From NCBI GenBank assembly GCA_020631735.1, contig CM036215.1:16580346-16644345 (forward strand): 64,000 bases of DNA. The letters are read 5' to 3'. The stretch comes from Saccharum officinarum (taxonomy: Eukaryota; Streptophyta; Magnoliopsida; Poales; Poaceae). The position numbers and the translations under genes are program-made. This document shows positions 1 through 9,585 of the stretch, one piece after another. The notes under the pieces are model-generated. The model ran no database searches. It was given only the letters and a program-made list of their open reading frames with translations, and was not told the origin of the DNA. The stretch's first letter is position 1. Each line of letters opens with the position of its first letter.

Positions 1-705
1 CTTTCTTGCACAATCATGGCTTGGCCCTTCTTCTTTTTCTTTTCATGGCAAGCTTTGAAGGCCAAGTCTTTCTTCTTGGAAGATGATGAGCCCTCTTTCG
101 GAGTGATGTGCATGTACATCTCATGTGCATTGATCTTTCCTAATACTTGAGTCGGTGTTGCGGCGGAGAGATCACTTTGGTGAAGTACGGTGACAATGTG
201 TCCATACTTCTTAACGGGAAGAACACTCAAGATCCTCCTTGCAACATCCGATTAACTCATTTGAGTGAGTCCAAGAGCATTGAGATCTTCTACAAGAATA
301 TTCAATCGAGTGTACATTTCATTAGCACTTTCTTTGGGAAGCATCTCAAAAAGAATTGATTTTCTTTAAAGCAATGTGATAGCGTTGCTCACGCTCACTC
401 TTAGTTCCCTCATGGAGAGCACAAAGATTTTCCCACAATTCATGAGCGTTTTTGGCATTACGCACACGATTGAAGATATCTTTGCCTAAGCCCTGGTAGA
501 GTGTATTTTTTTCCTTTGCATTCCACCAGTCGTACTTTTCCTCGTCACCACTTGGGTTGGCGGGATCCCTTGTAGGAGGAAGCCCTTCGGTTGCGGCTCT
601 AAGGCACCCAACATCTATGGCTTCGAGGTACGCCTCCATACAAATTTTCCAATATGGAAAATCATCTCTCTCAAAAGTGGGAGGTGGTCCTTCCCCATTA
701 GACAT
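1..705 (-). pseudogene. Ty1/copia gag polyprotein fragment, frameshifted and cut by window edge
   Basis: Reading the minus strand from the ATG at 705, the protein starts MSNGEGPPPTF and shows the copia gag pattern (FERDDFPYWKICMEAYLEA, then YDWWNAKEK, then HELWENLCALHEGT), the capsid-like region usually called DUF4219/UBN2. An extra T in the T run near 348 breaks the frame. Past it the gag homology continues in another frame (ESANEMYTRLNIL, then VLGKINAHEMYMH, then a lysine-rich stretch) to position 1, with one further TAA stop near 265. Gag packages retrotransposon RNA. The primer-binding site and LTR lie directly upstream (743-2360), so this is the 5' half of an insertion whose pol and second LTR lie left of the window. 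Gag identity is clear; the element is not coding-competent as read. Confidence 0.85.
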
Positions 706-742
706 CTTGCTCTAGGCGGTGAAGCCTAAATAAAGAGCAACA

Positions 743-756
743 CGGCTCTGATACCA
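743..756 (-). other. tRNA-iMet primer-binding site of the copia element
   Basis: The minus strand reads TGGTATCAGAGCCG, the standard complement of the 3' end of initiator methionine tRNA that primes minus-strand DNA synthesis in most plant LTR retrotransposons. It lies two bases from the CA end of the LTR at 759 and about 40 bases before the gag ATG at 705, which fixes the element's orientation. Confidence 0.85.
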
Positions 757-758
757 AT

Positions 759-2360
759 TGAAAGGATCAAGATGCCCAAGAGGGGGGGTGAATTGGGCTT
801 TTCTAAAAATTAATTGCAAGAATTAAATCCTACAAGCCAAACTTCACCCCTAGTGCCTACTAGTGTTCCTTGTGATTCTACAGGTAAAAGTTTTGCACCC
901 TAAGTTCCAATCCTAGACTAGCATGGCAATTCTAGGAAAGTAAACAAGCAATGAAAGTAATGCACGAAAGTAAATGCTTGAAAGTAAGGGTTAGGAACAC
1001 GGTGATGTTTTACCGAGGTATCGGAGAGTCGTCAGTCCCCACTAGTCCTCGTTGGAGCACCCGCGCAAGGGTGTAGCTCCCCCTTGATCCGCGCAAGGAT
1101 CAAGTGCTCTCTACGGGTTGATTCTTCGACACTCCGTCGCGGCGAATCACCCAAAACCACTCACAACATGAGTTGGGTCACCCACAATCTCGTCGGATGA
1201 TCACCAAACTCTCAATCACCACCAAACCGTCTAGGTGATGGCGATCACCAAGAGTAACAAGCTAGAACTCTCACTTGACCATAACAAGCCTAATGACAAG
1301 ATGGATGCACACTTGCTATACTCTTGTCACTAGAGAGGATTCTCAAACTTTGATTCTCAAATCACTATCCTCACTAGGGCACTTGCACTCCCTTGCACTT
1401 CAAAGGTGTTTCTCAGCTGAACAAATGAGCAAGAGACCTCTAAAAGAGGTGGAGGGGATGTATTTATACACCCCTCAGACAAATTCAACCGTTACCTGCC
1501 GAATCAGCAAAACGCGCACTGACCGGACGCGCCGGTCGACATGACCGGACACGCCAGTCAAGTGTAACGGTCGGAAACCGAAAGTTAGCGCTAAGTGACC
1601 GGACGCGCCGGTCTGAGATGACCGGACGCGCCGATCAGAGATGACCGGACGCGTCCGATCATGCAAGAGCCTTACTGGAAACTGATCTGACGCTCGACCG
1701 CGTCCGATCATAGCTGACCGGACGCGTCAGGTCAGCTTGGGACCTTACTGGAACATGACCGGACACGCCGATCAGTTTACAATCGCGTCCGATTACACTG
1801 TTTACTCTCTGGAACACGTGTTAGACTGACCACCGCGTCTGGTCCTCGCAAGGACCGCGTTCGGTCGATCAGTTACCGATGCAGTGAAATGTTAGTACTG
1901 ACCGGACGCGTCCGGTCATGACCAGGACCGCGTCCGGTCACAGGTAAACTGCTCAAACGTCTTATAAACGCGTCGCAACTTGAACCAAGTTGCTTCCAAC
2001 TGAACTTTGAGCTTTTCTAGAGCTATCTAGTTCTAAGTTTGACAAGTGTGCACCACACCTAAACAAAAGACTTACCTAGGTCAAGCTACTCGCTCATGCC
2101 CCCCTTTATAGTACGGTCAAAGGAAGAAACAAAGATCCTAACGACTATTCCAGATGTAACTCAACACCTTGACATCCGGAACTAACCGTCCTTAATCTCG
2201 ATCGTTGATCCTTTGAAAACCAAAACGATTTCCATCAAGGGACATGAATACCAGTGTGCCCAAAGCAGTTATTATCTCCATAACCTAACTTGCCAACGTT
2301 TCTGCAAAACACACGTTAGTCATGGTAATAATGCGTTGTCATCAATTGCCGAAACCAACA
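759..2360 (-). mobile_element. Ty1/copia LTR (5' LTR of the minus-strand element)
   Basis: On the plus strand the segment opens with TGAAAGGATCAAGATGCCC next to the primer-binding site and closes near 2360 with the complement of a TG start (minus strand TGTTGGTTTCGGCAATTG). The inner end is well placed; the outer end is my best guess from the TG/CA rule because the partner LTR is outside the window. Length is about 1.6 kb. It holds a dense cluster of CpG-rich palindromic repeats (1528-1945). Confidence 0.65.
1528..1945. repeat. Cluster of palindromic TGACCGGACGCG(T/C)CGGTC repeats inside the copia LTR
   Basis: At least ten variants of a roughly 20-base near-palindrome recur at irregular spacing, for example near 1528, 1543, 1597, 1618, 1641, 1714, 1756, 1898 and 1925. 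Each is rich in CpG. Many differ by C/T or G/A changes, as expected from deamination of methylated CpG. Because they lie in the LTR, they may be promoter or enhancer elements, but that is inference. Confidence 0.8.
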
Positions 2361-3320
2361 CCGGGGCCTAGATGCTTTCACTAGGGTAGTACCACTACTA
2401 CTAGGTTGGAAGGTGATAGTGTAGGGAGGTACGGGCATGGGGACCCACACCCTCCTAAGACAGCGTAGTGACCTTGGGGGCTCGGTACTACGTCTCACAG
2501 TCTCAGTGTTTCGGTGGACTTCGGGGTGGCCCAGGGCTAAGTGGTAGGGTGGTACTGTACCGGTTGGGAGGCAGTCGAAATCAGCCTAGATGAGCCGGAT
2601 CGTCGATGATGGCGATATTGTGGATTACCAGGTGTACACACTCTGCAGAGTTGATCGATCTATACGTATAGCTGTGTCCGCGGATATGGACATTCCCATG
2701 ACCTACGCTTCACTTGACTAGAGAGAAGAGTCTTTTCTACCTTTCCCCCAGGTTTTGTGTTGGTTTCCAGCTTTGGCCGTTGAGGCGAGATCTGAGCGGG
2801 AGTCGATCTCGTCGTCTAGAGAGAGAGAATGAGATGAGATGTGATGTGTGGGATGGGTGTGGGGAAAATGTGTGAATAAGATGGGTTAAAATCTGATGAA
2901 CATCTTATTATTAAAATGTTAACTACTTGCTTAGGAAACCCACAACCTAAATAGGTCTCTTTCTACTTCCCTCAATGTATTCTAATTTCCACAAAGCAAT
3001 GCAAGCATATGGTGAGCGATGCGTGGCCAGTACCAAGTGTACTGATAGATTTTTGACAGGTTCTGAGCCCGAGTACGACTACGAGTGCGATGATTGGGAG
3101 GACTAGAGGGTCTGTTCTGCGCTCGAGCTGGTTCCAGGAGATCATTTTCCGATGCTATCTTCGTTAGATGCTGTTTTGGATGCTATGTGTGAGTGTGTTC
3201 TGCCCTGCGTGACGAAGAGAATAATTTATGTAAAATTCTCTATTGTACTCTGATAATTGTGTATGACTTTGTGTATCACTGAGATTTGGGTAAATTGATG
3301 GATTGTTTCGTCATTTTACA
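2361..3320 (+). mobile_element. Remnant of a Ty3/gypsy chromovirus-type LTR
   Basis: No ORF of note. The stretch near 2628-2690 (CAGGTGTACACACTCTGCAGAG, then an AGCTGTGTCCGCGGATA stretch) matches in layout a conserved block found in two better-defined LTRs of this window (27190-27250 and 62660-62730). A pyrimidine-rich tract ending CCCCCAG near 2752 and an acidic GAG/GAC-rich stretch near 3065-3105 are also like the 3' halves of those LTRs. It probably represents the R-U5 part of an old LTR broken by the copia insertion on its left. Boundaries are approximate. Confidence 0.5.
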
Positions 3321-3531
3321 CTGCGTTTATGTGGATTTTCCTTCGTGGAAATCAAGGACATTTTAGGCACGCACGGCCATCCCTCGCCTGCCACCGGCCA
3401 CGCGTCAGGCACTCCAGACTCCGTCGGGGAGCGGATTGCCGTAGTAGAAGGTGGACCCGAGCGGTCCGAGCGGCAGAGGGGCGTTGCACTCATGGATGGA
3501 TGGAGAGATGGAGATGAAGTGACCTAAAGGG

Positions 3532-3557
3532 CGCCGAATGGGGGATCGGGGAGGTGG
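3532..3557 (+). repeat. 26-bp flanking repeat, copy 1 (copy 2 at 8612-8637)
   Basis: The sequence GCGCCGAATGGGGGATCGGG and the bases after it recur at 8612-8637 with about three mismatches, just outside the two LTR copies of the 3.6-8.6 kb element. It is too long to be a target-site duplication of an LTR element, so it may reflect a short duplication at the insertion locus. Confidence 0.5.
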
Positions 3558-3589
3558 CACTGTCGACCAAATAAGGTCGATAGTATAGG

Positions 3590-3991
3590 GAGAGATACGC
3601 TCATGGTAGTAGATGAATCGGTGAAGGTGCGCGAGACATGAACTAGATGGTAACAGAGACACAAGACACAAGACACAAGATTTATACAGGTTCAGACCGT
3701 CAGTGTGACGTAAAACCCTACGTCCTGTGCTCCGTTATTTTGTATTGATTGAGTACGAGATTTGGTTGTCTCGATGACCTATCGGCTAGGGGACCCCTAC
3801 CACTCCTTATATATTTTGAAGGAACAATATTACAAGTAAAGTATTCTATTTGGTATAATATATTCTTGTAGCCTTGCGGTGCACGCTGACCAGCGCCGTG
3901 CACCACACGACTTCATCTTATGGGCTGGACTACCTTTGATGGCGTGGCCCATGTATAACCATGAGGTTAAACGGGGTTATACCCCTACAAC
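3590..3991 (-). mobile_element. Ty3/gypsy LTR, left copy (3' LTR of a minus-strand element)
   Basis: About 390 bases match 8215-8612 closely, including TGTCTCGATGACCTATCGGC and the GTAGCCTTGCGGT block. On the minus strand it starts TGTAGGGGTATAACC, has a TATA-like TATATAAGGAG near 3808-3818 and ends in a region shared with the right copy. A GGGGACTAG-type purine-rich stretch lies directly before the TG start (3992-4003, minus strand), as expected of a polypurine tract, so this is the 3' LTR. The structure resembles Tat/Athila-like gypsy families; exact family not assignable. Confidence 0.75.
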
Positions 3992-5400
3992 TAGTCCCCG
4001 AGAGCCTTGTATCTACTGAGCAACATCGTTTTGATCAAGTCCGAGCAGTTTAATACGAAACCGACCAGTTCAACTGGTGATCCGAGCGAAGATAATTGAA
4101 GCCGACCAATTTAGCTGGTGATCCAAGCGAAGATAATTGAAGCCGACCAGTTTAACTAGGTAGCAGACCTCGGACTTAACCAAATAAGGCTTGTCAGAAG
4201 AATGTAAGGGGTTCAAGATAAAATTTAAAAATTTTCCACCTTAGGTGAAGTGTAGCCACTTAGATTCCTTAGTCAATAAGGAGGGTAACCAGGAATAGAG
4301 CACTACATTCACCGCTAGGTGAAGTGTAGCCACTTAGTCCCCGAACCTGATAGTAGGTGACTCAGTCACGTGGTGTCAGGGTCAAAAAGAATAGTGGACT
4401 TCAAATCCAAGACCAGTCCCCAGCTTAGCTGAAAACCAGTCCCAGCTCAGCTGAGAGAAACTTGCAGAAAAAGTAGTACACTCATCGCAAAGATGACGTG
4501 TACATACGTAGTCTCCGAGCCTGCTAGAGGATGAAGAAACATCTTGTAGCAGGGTCAAAGAAAATAAGTCTGTAATGTACTTATCAATGCCCCCAACGTG
4601 CTGCCCAAGATCAACACTCTGATCCGAACAGTATGGAGCAACTTGATAGCACACCAGCTTAATCAGAGCGAAGTGAAGACAAAGCAATCCGACCATCAAG
4701 GGAGTCCCCAGCTTAGCTGGTGACTCTTGCACAAAGAATCCGAACACCGAAGAGTCCCTGCTCAGCTGGCGAGCACCCAGCGTAACTGACAATGAAGTCC
4801 AAGCGACGAATAGCTAGAATGACTGGTCGGCGAGTACCGAGCAGTCCAACCAACTAGTCGGTGGCAGAGTGAACGCCGAGCAGGAGTGAGCACCGAACAC
4901 TCCGACCAGTTGGTTGATGGTGAAGTCCATCTGCGAGGTGGTGCGACAACCCGGACGATAATCTTCTTGTCCTTTCCAAGTAATTTAGTCCCCGAGCATA
5001 AGCTCGGCAGCCAAAACTTGCTCCTAAAAAATAAATATAGAGAATAGGTAGTACATGATGTACAAAATAAAATATAAGATCTCCAAAGAAAAAAAATCAA
5101 CACTGGTGAAATATAAATGAACATCATGTTCATGTTTGGATGAAGTGTTTATATTCCTTATAAACTGGCGCGAGTAGTTAGTTCGTCACTGAGACCTCCA
5201 GCCCCGGCTAGCCGATGAATCCGTAACGCAGAGCTCAGCTCGTGGGCGTGTAGGAGTATTAGCATCCCCGAGGAGTCGCTGTCGACCACCCGATATGCAG
5301 AGCTCAGAGCTGCATGCACGCATAGGGAGAAGCTGGAAACATGACCGTCTCTGGAAAACACAAGTGAAAACGTGGCTGTTCAGCTATCCACTCAACCGGA
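3992..5400 (-). mobile_element. Non-coding 3' internal region of the gypsy element, with short tandem repeats
   Basis: No domain-bearing ORF is present. The region repeats phrases such as TAGTCCCCGA, CCGACCAGTT and CAGCTTAGCTG. Two and a half copies of a roughly 42-base unit (CCGACCA, TTTAGCTGGTGATCC, AAGATAATTGAAG) lie at 4067-4160, and a 21-base phrase (AGGTGAAGTGTAGCCACTTA) occurs at 4242 and again at 4317. Long repeat-rich 3' non-coding tails are known in Tat/Ogre-like gypsy elements. The ORFs readable here look random. Confidence 0.6.
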
Positions 5401-5509
5401 AGCGTATGCTATTTTTAAGATGGTATACGTGGAGTTTATTTTGACGCGCGAAACACACCCTCAGGGTGGTTGGCAAAGAACCATGAAGAAAATTTCGAAG
5501 ACATATGGT

Positions 5510-5690
5510 GATTGACGGCTCGCTTGTGGCTCGACGCGGCTCGCTCAGCGGCTCACTTGATGGCTCGACGTGACTCGCTCAGTGACGCGCTTGTGGTTTG
5601 ACGTGGCTCGCTCAGCGGCTCACTTGATGGCTCGACACGGCTCGCTTGGAGGCTCGATGCAGCTCTCTCAACGGCTCGCTTTCTTCCTTG
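5510..5690 (+). repeat. Degenerate tandem array of GGCTCG(C/A)-type units
   Basis: The phrase CGGCTCACTTGATGGCTCGA recurs at about 5550 and 5616, mixed with shorter versions (GGCTCGCTTG, GGCTCGCTCAG). The period is irregular, with a higher-order spacing near 66 bases. No coding function is supported. Confidence 0.6.
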
Positions 5691-6261
5691 GATGTGATCG
5701 ATCTGCTAGGGTCCGTTTGACTCTGCGCTTCATTAGGTTGTCGCAAGATGCAGAGCCACGCTGGCGAACCAGGGCCGCCGCCAGACGACGACGAATCGCG
5801 TACGTCCTACTGACGATATGCCAATAGCGTGCAGAGACGACGCCGAGCCGCTGCGGCTGCCATTAACAAATCACGGAGGTCGATCCAAAGATATACGCAG
5901 ATATGTAAGAATATTTATGAAACTAAAATCTTGACTTAGTTTTTGATGGCGTCGGATCTAATGACAAGAGCCTCCATACGTGTGCATGCATGATGAGTAC
6001 ATACATACACTCATACATGCCGGATTTGCATGCACGAGCCATCGAGGTGTTGTTCTCTCGTGGTTCGATTGGTGACGATGTACGAAGTGACTAGCGCCGC
6101 CGCCAGCGATGCCTGATCAAGGGTCGCGTGGATCCCATCGCATAGCAGCGCGACGAGATTCGTTGAAGTCGGAGTGCAGGCGCTGCCATATGTCGTGATG
6201 CTGATCGTCGAAGCCGCCTGTCGATCTCGCGACGAGTACTCGAGTTTTTTCAGAATTATGG
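5691..6261. other. Unassigned stretch
   Basis: A short GC-rich part (5700-5860) and an AT-richer part follow. Minus-strand frames of 85-88 codons near 6011-6277 give no recognisable protein beyond the transposase-associated domain that begins at 6374. I see no other gene, TIR or LTR here. Confidence 0.4.
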
Positions 6262-6374
6262 ACAGTATTGAAAGCACGATCTATGAAAGCATTTGTGTTT
6301 CGCACGCACTCCTGTGAACGACAACCATTGTCATTCCAGCTATGGTACATCCAACTACGGTCTTCTACTGACAT
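6262..6374 (-). pseudogene. CACTA (En/Spm) transposase-associated domain fragment
   Basis: The minus-strand frame starts MSVEDRSWMYHSW, then has NGCRSQECV and NTNAFIDRAF. This is the characteristic N-terminal start of the transposase-associated domain (Pfam Transpos_assoc) of grass CACTA proteins. The usual cysteine-rich continuation is lost after about 40 residues, where the frame runs into unrelated sequence. A CACTA 5' terminus lies on the same strand at 7954, about 1.6 kb upstream, as expected. It is a truncated remnant without a catalytic domain in this window. Confidence 0.6.
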
Positions 6375-7003
6375 GTCAAGTTATTGTAGCAAGGACAAAC
6401 CCCTGTTCAATATCTAAAAGCCTTATGAAACCCAAAAATAGCAGTGCTATTACAAGCAGCACAATTAACAGCACAATGTACGGAAGACATAAGACAAGAT
6501 AAATTTCCTTCTCACCTTCAAGATTTGCTTGCACAGCAGATGAGCATATCCCTGTCTTTTTTTATCCCCCTCAAGTCTTCCTTGCAAATGTCAAGATCTT
6601 CCCCCACACTTGAATCTGAAATGTGCATGTAAAAAATGCAAATGTACATTTGTTACTTATGGCAAGGCAATGTGATCTATGCAACATTAGTTACTTGTTC
6701 AACTCATTCTCATTCTGCAGTAATGTTGAGCTGCTCACAATATTATATGAAAAGAGTTAAATGTTCAACTCATTCTGCAATAATGTGTTATATGAAAAGA
6801 GTTAAATGTTATTACGAAATAATTTTTACAGCAAACCTAGAAATGTCAATTGTATTGCGATATAAAATTTTATATATTGATAGTCAAAGTTTTTTTTTTA
6901 AAAAAAGTGACTTCGGACAAAAAAAAAGGGATTTTATTTGTGATCGTAAAGAAGCAGTAATAAACTTTTTTATCTGTCGGAGATAAACCGGACCTCATAT
7001 ACT
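6375..7003. other. AT-rich segment between CACTA fragments
   Basis: The minus strand upstream of the transposase-associated domain carries a short hydrophobic frame near 6390-6500. The segment 6640-6990 is AT-rich and repeats ATTCTGCA/TAATG phrases (6710 and 6770). It is probably CACTA intron or leader sequence; no gene is supported. Confidence 0.35.
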
Positions 7004-7640
7004 ATGCCAAAAGTACCTTCACCGACTGCATTCTGTCTGGAGAAATTTCTTGTTGCGCTCTTGACGATGGCCAAAGCAATGGGACCAAGCAACAGGGGGG
7101 CTATTGGTAGATATCTAAAGCCTCCTACAGCAGTGGTAGAGGAAAATTACCAGGCTCCAACAAAGAGTCGCGTGGGGCGGGAGATCCGTGCAACGTGCGT
7201 GCAGAGATCCTTGCACACGGGCGGAGTGGAAGGTCCGAGTGGCGCCGAAGTCGGAGCAAGCTGCGGCGGCCTGAGGGAGTGGCGACGCGGCGTGGGGATG
7301 GAGGGAGCTGCGGCGTCCTGCTCCGCGCGGGGGCAATCCAAGGGAGTCGCGGCGTGGCGCGGGGACGGAGGGAGCCGCTGCGCCTGCTCCGCGCGGGGCA
7401 CGCCGAGGAAGTCGCGGCGCGGCGCGGGGACGGAGGAAGCCGTGACGCCTGCTGCACGCTGGGGGCACGCGGATGGAGGGGCGGCGCTGGGGGCACGCAG
7501 ATGGAGGGGCGGCGCTGGGGGCACGCGGATGGAGGGGCGGCGCGCCGCGGGGACAGAGGGAGCTGCGGCGGCTGAGGGACAGGCGGCGTGGATGGACTGG
7601 CGGCGTGGAGGGAGTCGCGACCTCGCGGGAGTCTGAGGGA
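7004..7640 (-). mobile_element. GC-rich, tandem-repeat-bearing internal part of the CACTA remnant
   Basis: Long overlapping ORFs exist in five frames on both strands (for example 7004-7636 + and 7115-7684 -). That is the result of a stop-poor GC-rich repeat, not of genes: the translations are low-complexity Arg/Gly/Ala or Pro/Ser/Arg. Three direct 28-base copies lie at 7458-7541 and looser repeats of GCGGGGACGGAGG-type phrases lie at 7280-7440. Confidence 0.6.
7458..7541 (+). repeat. 28-bp tandem repeat, three copies
   Basis: The unit GCTGGGGGCACGCGGATGGA plus GGGGCGGC is repeated three times with one G/A difference in the second copy. It lies within the GC-rich part of the CACTA remnant. 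Confidence 0.85.
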
Positions 7641-7954
7641 GTGACGGTGCCAAGGGTTTCCACGGGGTGCCAACAAAATTTCACGGGAAATTTTTTTGGT
7701 TGGGTTCAGCGTTTCCTAGGGAATGCATAACTTTCCTAGGGAAACAAGACACCTGGCGCCGATGTGTCCACTCTTTGGATCGGTCCCGAGGAGATGGTTC
7801 ACTCTTTCCCGAGGAAAAGAAGGATTTCGTAGGGAAAGGGATGTTTCCCTAGGATTTATTCATCAAACACTAGGGAAACTTATCTTTCCCTAGGGTGATG
7901 GAAAACGGTAGGGAAAGAAATAAACCCTAGGGGAATTTGTTGATTCTAGTAGTG
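7641..7954 (-). mobile_element. CACTA transposon 5' terminus with subterminal repeats
   Basis: The minus strand begins at 7954 with CACTACTAGAATCAAC, a classic En/Spm-type terminus, and continues with many copies of CCCTAGGGAAA and its reverse (7720, 7805, 7845, 7870, 7890, 7925). Such subterminal repeats bind the element's own transposase. I find no matching opposite terminus on the left, so the element is truncated. It is nested in the gypsy element: gypsy-like sequence resumes at 7955. Confidence 0.75.
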
Positions 7955-8214
7955 AGTTGCCTCGAGACGTCGCAATGCCGTGACAGGATATCACCGTGGG
8001 ATCGCGTCATGTGACGCAACAGGAAGAGCAGATGCTCGCAGGTCGCCGAAGGTCGTAGGTTGTCGCCGTGATCTGACGAGTTCCCACGAACGAGATAGAT
8101 CTTGAGGTTCGCCATCCTTGTTCGCCTGGAGTCCGCAGCACACCTCCTGTATGGCGCGTATATGGTCAGAAGTCCATCGAGAGGTCGGTAGTCCACCAAG
8201 GGGTATGCACCAAG
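7955..8214 (-). mobile_element. 5' internal leader of the degraded gypsy element
   Basis: Sequence between the nested CACTA terminus and the right LTR copy. On the minus strand it follows the LTR end and includes AACCTCAAGATCTATCTCG. No tRNA-complementary primer-binding site could be placed with confidence and no ORF is convincing. Confidence 0.4.
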
Positions 8215-8612
8215 GGGTACGCCCACGGTGGTAGATGAATCGGTGAAGGTGCGCGAGACACGAACTAGATGGTAACAGAGACACAAGACATAAGATTTAT
8301 ATAGGTTCAGACCGTCAGCGTGACGTAAAACCTTACGTCCTGTGCTCCGTTATTTTGTATTGATTGAGTACGAGATTTGGTTGTCTCGATGACCTATCGG
8401 CTAGGGGACCCTTGTCCCTGTCCCTCCTTATATATTCTGAAGGGACAGATTTATAAGTAAAGATCCTATTTGGTACAATATATTTCTCGTAGCCTTGCGG
8501 TACACGCCGACCAGCACCGTGCGTCACACGACTTCATCTTGTGGGCTGGGCCACCTCTGATGGCGTGGCCCATGTATAACCATGAGGGTATACGTGGTTA
8601 TACCCTCATAGG
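8215..8612 (-). mobile_element. Ty3/gypsy LTR, right copy (5' LTR)
   Basis: It matches the left copy (3590-3991) over its length with scattered substitutions and a few small gaps. On the minus strand it starts TGAGGGTATAACC and has a TATA-like TATATAAGGAGG near 8425-8437. The two LTRs have drifted noticeably, so the insertion is older than the 14.1-kb element further right. Confidence 0.7.
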
Positions 8613-9029
8613 CGCCGATTGGGGGAGCGAGGAGACGACCCTGATTGGCGGTGATCGGGGGAGAGGGGACGCGGAGAAGATCGTTCTGCTAGGTGGAGTG
8701 CAAAAAAATTGGATTTTCCATTTTATGATTTTTATGTGATTTTTCAAAGATTCAACCGAAATAAATAAAAAAGAAAAAACAAAACCATCGTCACTGTAGC
8801 AACCACCATCACTGTAGCAAACCACAGTCCAAAACCGTCCAGAGATATAATATGAACGGTTTTAAAAATTGAGGGAGGTGTTTTGCTCGATTTTGAAGTT
8901 CAGGGGCCTCAATAGACTTTCGCAAAAGTTGAGGAGGTAAAGTGGACTTTTTCCTATCGCTTTTGAACACTTGGGCCTAAACTAGAAACGCTGGCCCAGG
9001 CAAGCCTTGAGTGCAGCGGACTCCGTTCA
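8613..9029. other. Intergenic region upstream of the FLX-like gene
   Basis: Contains the 26-bp flanking repeat copy 2 (8612-8637), two copies of an ATCACTGTAGCAA phrase (8788-8822) and AT-rich sequence. This interval must hold the core promoter of the gene that starts at 9586. I cannot place a convincing TATA box, and the repeats near 8612 show that transposon remnants reach within about 1 kb of the start codon. Confidence 0.4.
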
Positions 9030-9585
9030 CCCTGCCTTTTCTTCTCCCGTTCAGCCCTTGTGCTCTCTCTCTCTCGTGGCGACGACTGGCCGCCACCGTC
9101 GCCGTCGGCGCGGCCGCCGCCCTACGCCAGGTGTCCCAGCCTTCGTCGGGGTCGCCGGCAACGAGCACCCACCAGTTATGCTCACCCCTTCGCTTCCCTT
9201 CCTGTCGTGCGAAACAGAGCACCCAAACCCTAACTTAAGCTATTTGGTTATTTCGGATCTGATCTAATTACAATTGTATACATGAATTATGCCTACCAAC
9301 TTAGATTATTTTGAAAAAAAATTATTGGGTGTCCATTTGTACACTCATGTCCTTTACTGGGTCTGCCGATTGCATGCCTGGTGTTAACTGGAATATTAAT
9401 TTGGGTCCATAGGAAGGATATGAACTTCGTCCTACCAGTGTTGTATGCAGTGTTAGATCAATCACCATTGTTACATCATTTGATCAATTTGCCAGCTTTC
9501 ATGTTCCTGTAATGATGGATCCATTAATACTCTATTTTTTTTTTCCCTTTTTGATGTTTTTCTCTGCCAAAAGGAACTAAGCATC
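9030..9585 (+). promoter_or_regulatory. Probable 5' leader of the FLX-like gene, likely containing an intron
   Basis: A C/T-rich segment with CTCTCTCTCTC (9062-9075) and a GC-rich part to about 9240, typical of plant 5' UTRs, is followed by AT-rich sequence and a T-rich tract (9533-9558) that ends TCTGCCAAAAG at about 9572, a plausible splice acceptor 14 bases before the ATG. The donor is not certain; CCAGGTGTCC near 9130 and TTGGTTATTT near 9246 are candidates. ORFs in this part (9007-9267) are low-complexity and not supported. Confidence 0.45.

Noticed and set aside
743..756. tRNA-Met-like sequence, also at 27813 and 52200
   Set aside because: Only the 3' tRNA complement is present, next to LTR ends. 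These are primer-binding sites, not tRNA genes.
7004..7684. Long overlapping ORFs (126-210 codons) on both strands
   Set aside because: They lie in a GC-rich tandem repeat of a CACTA remnant, are open in five frames at once and translate to low-complexity Arg/Gly/Ala or Pro/Ser/Arg.
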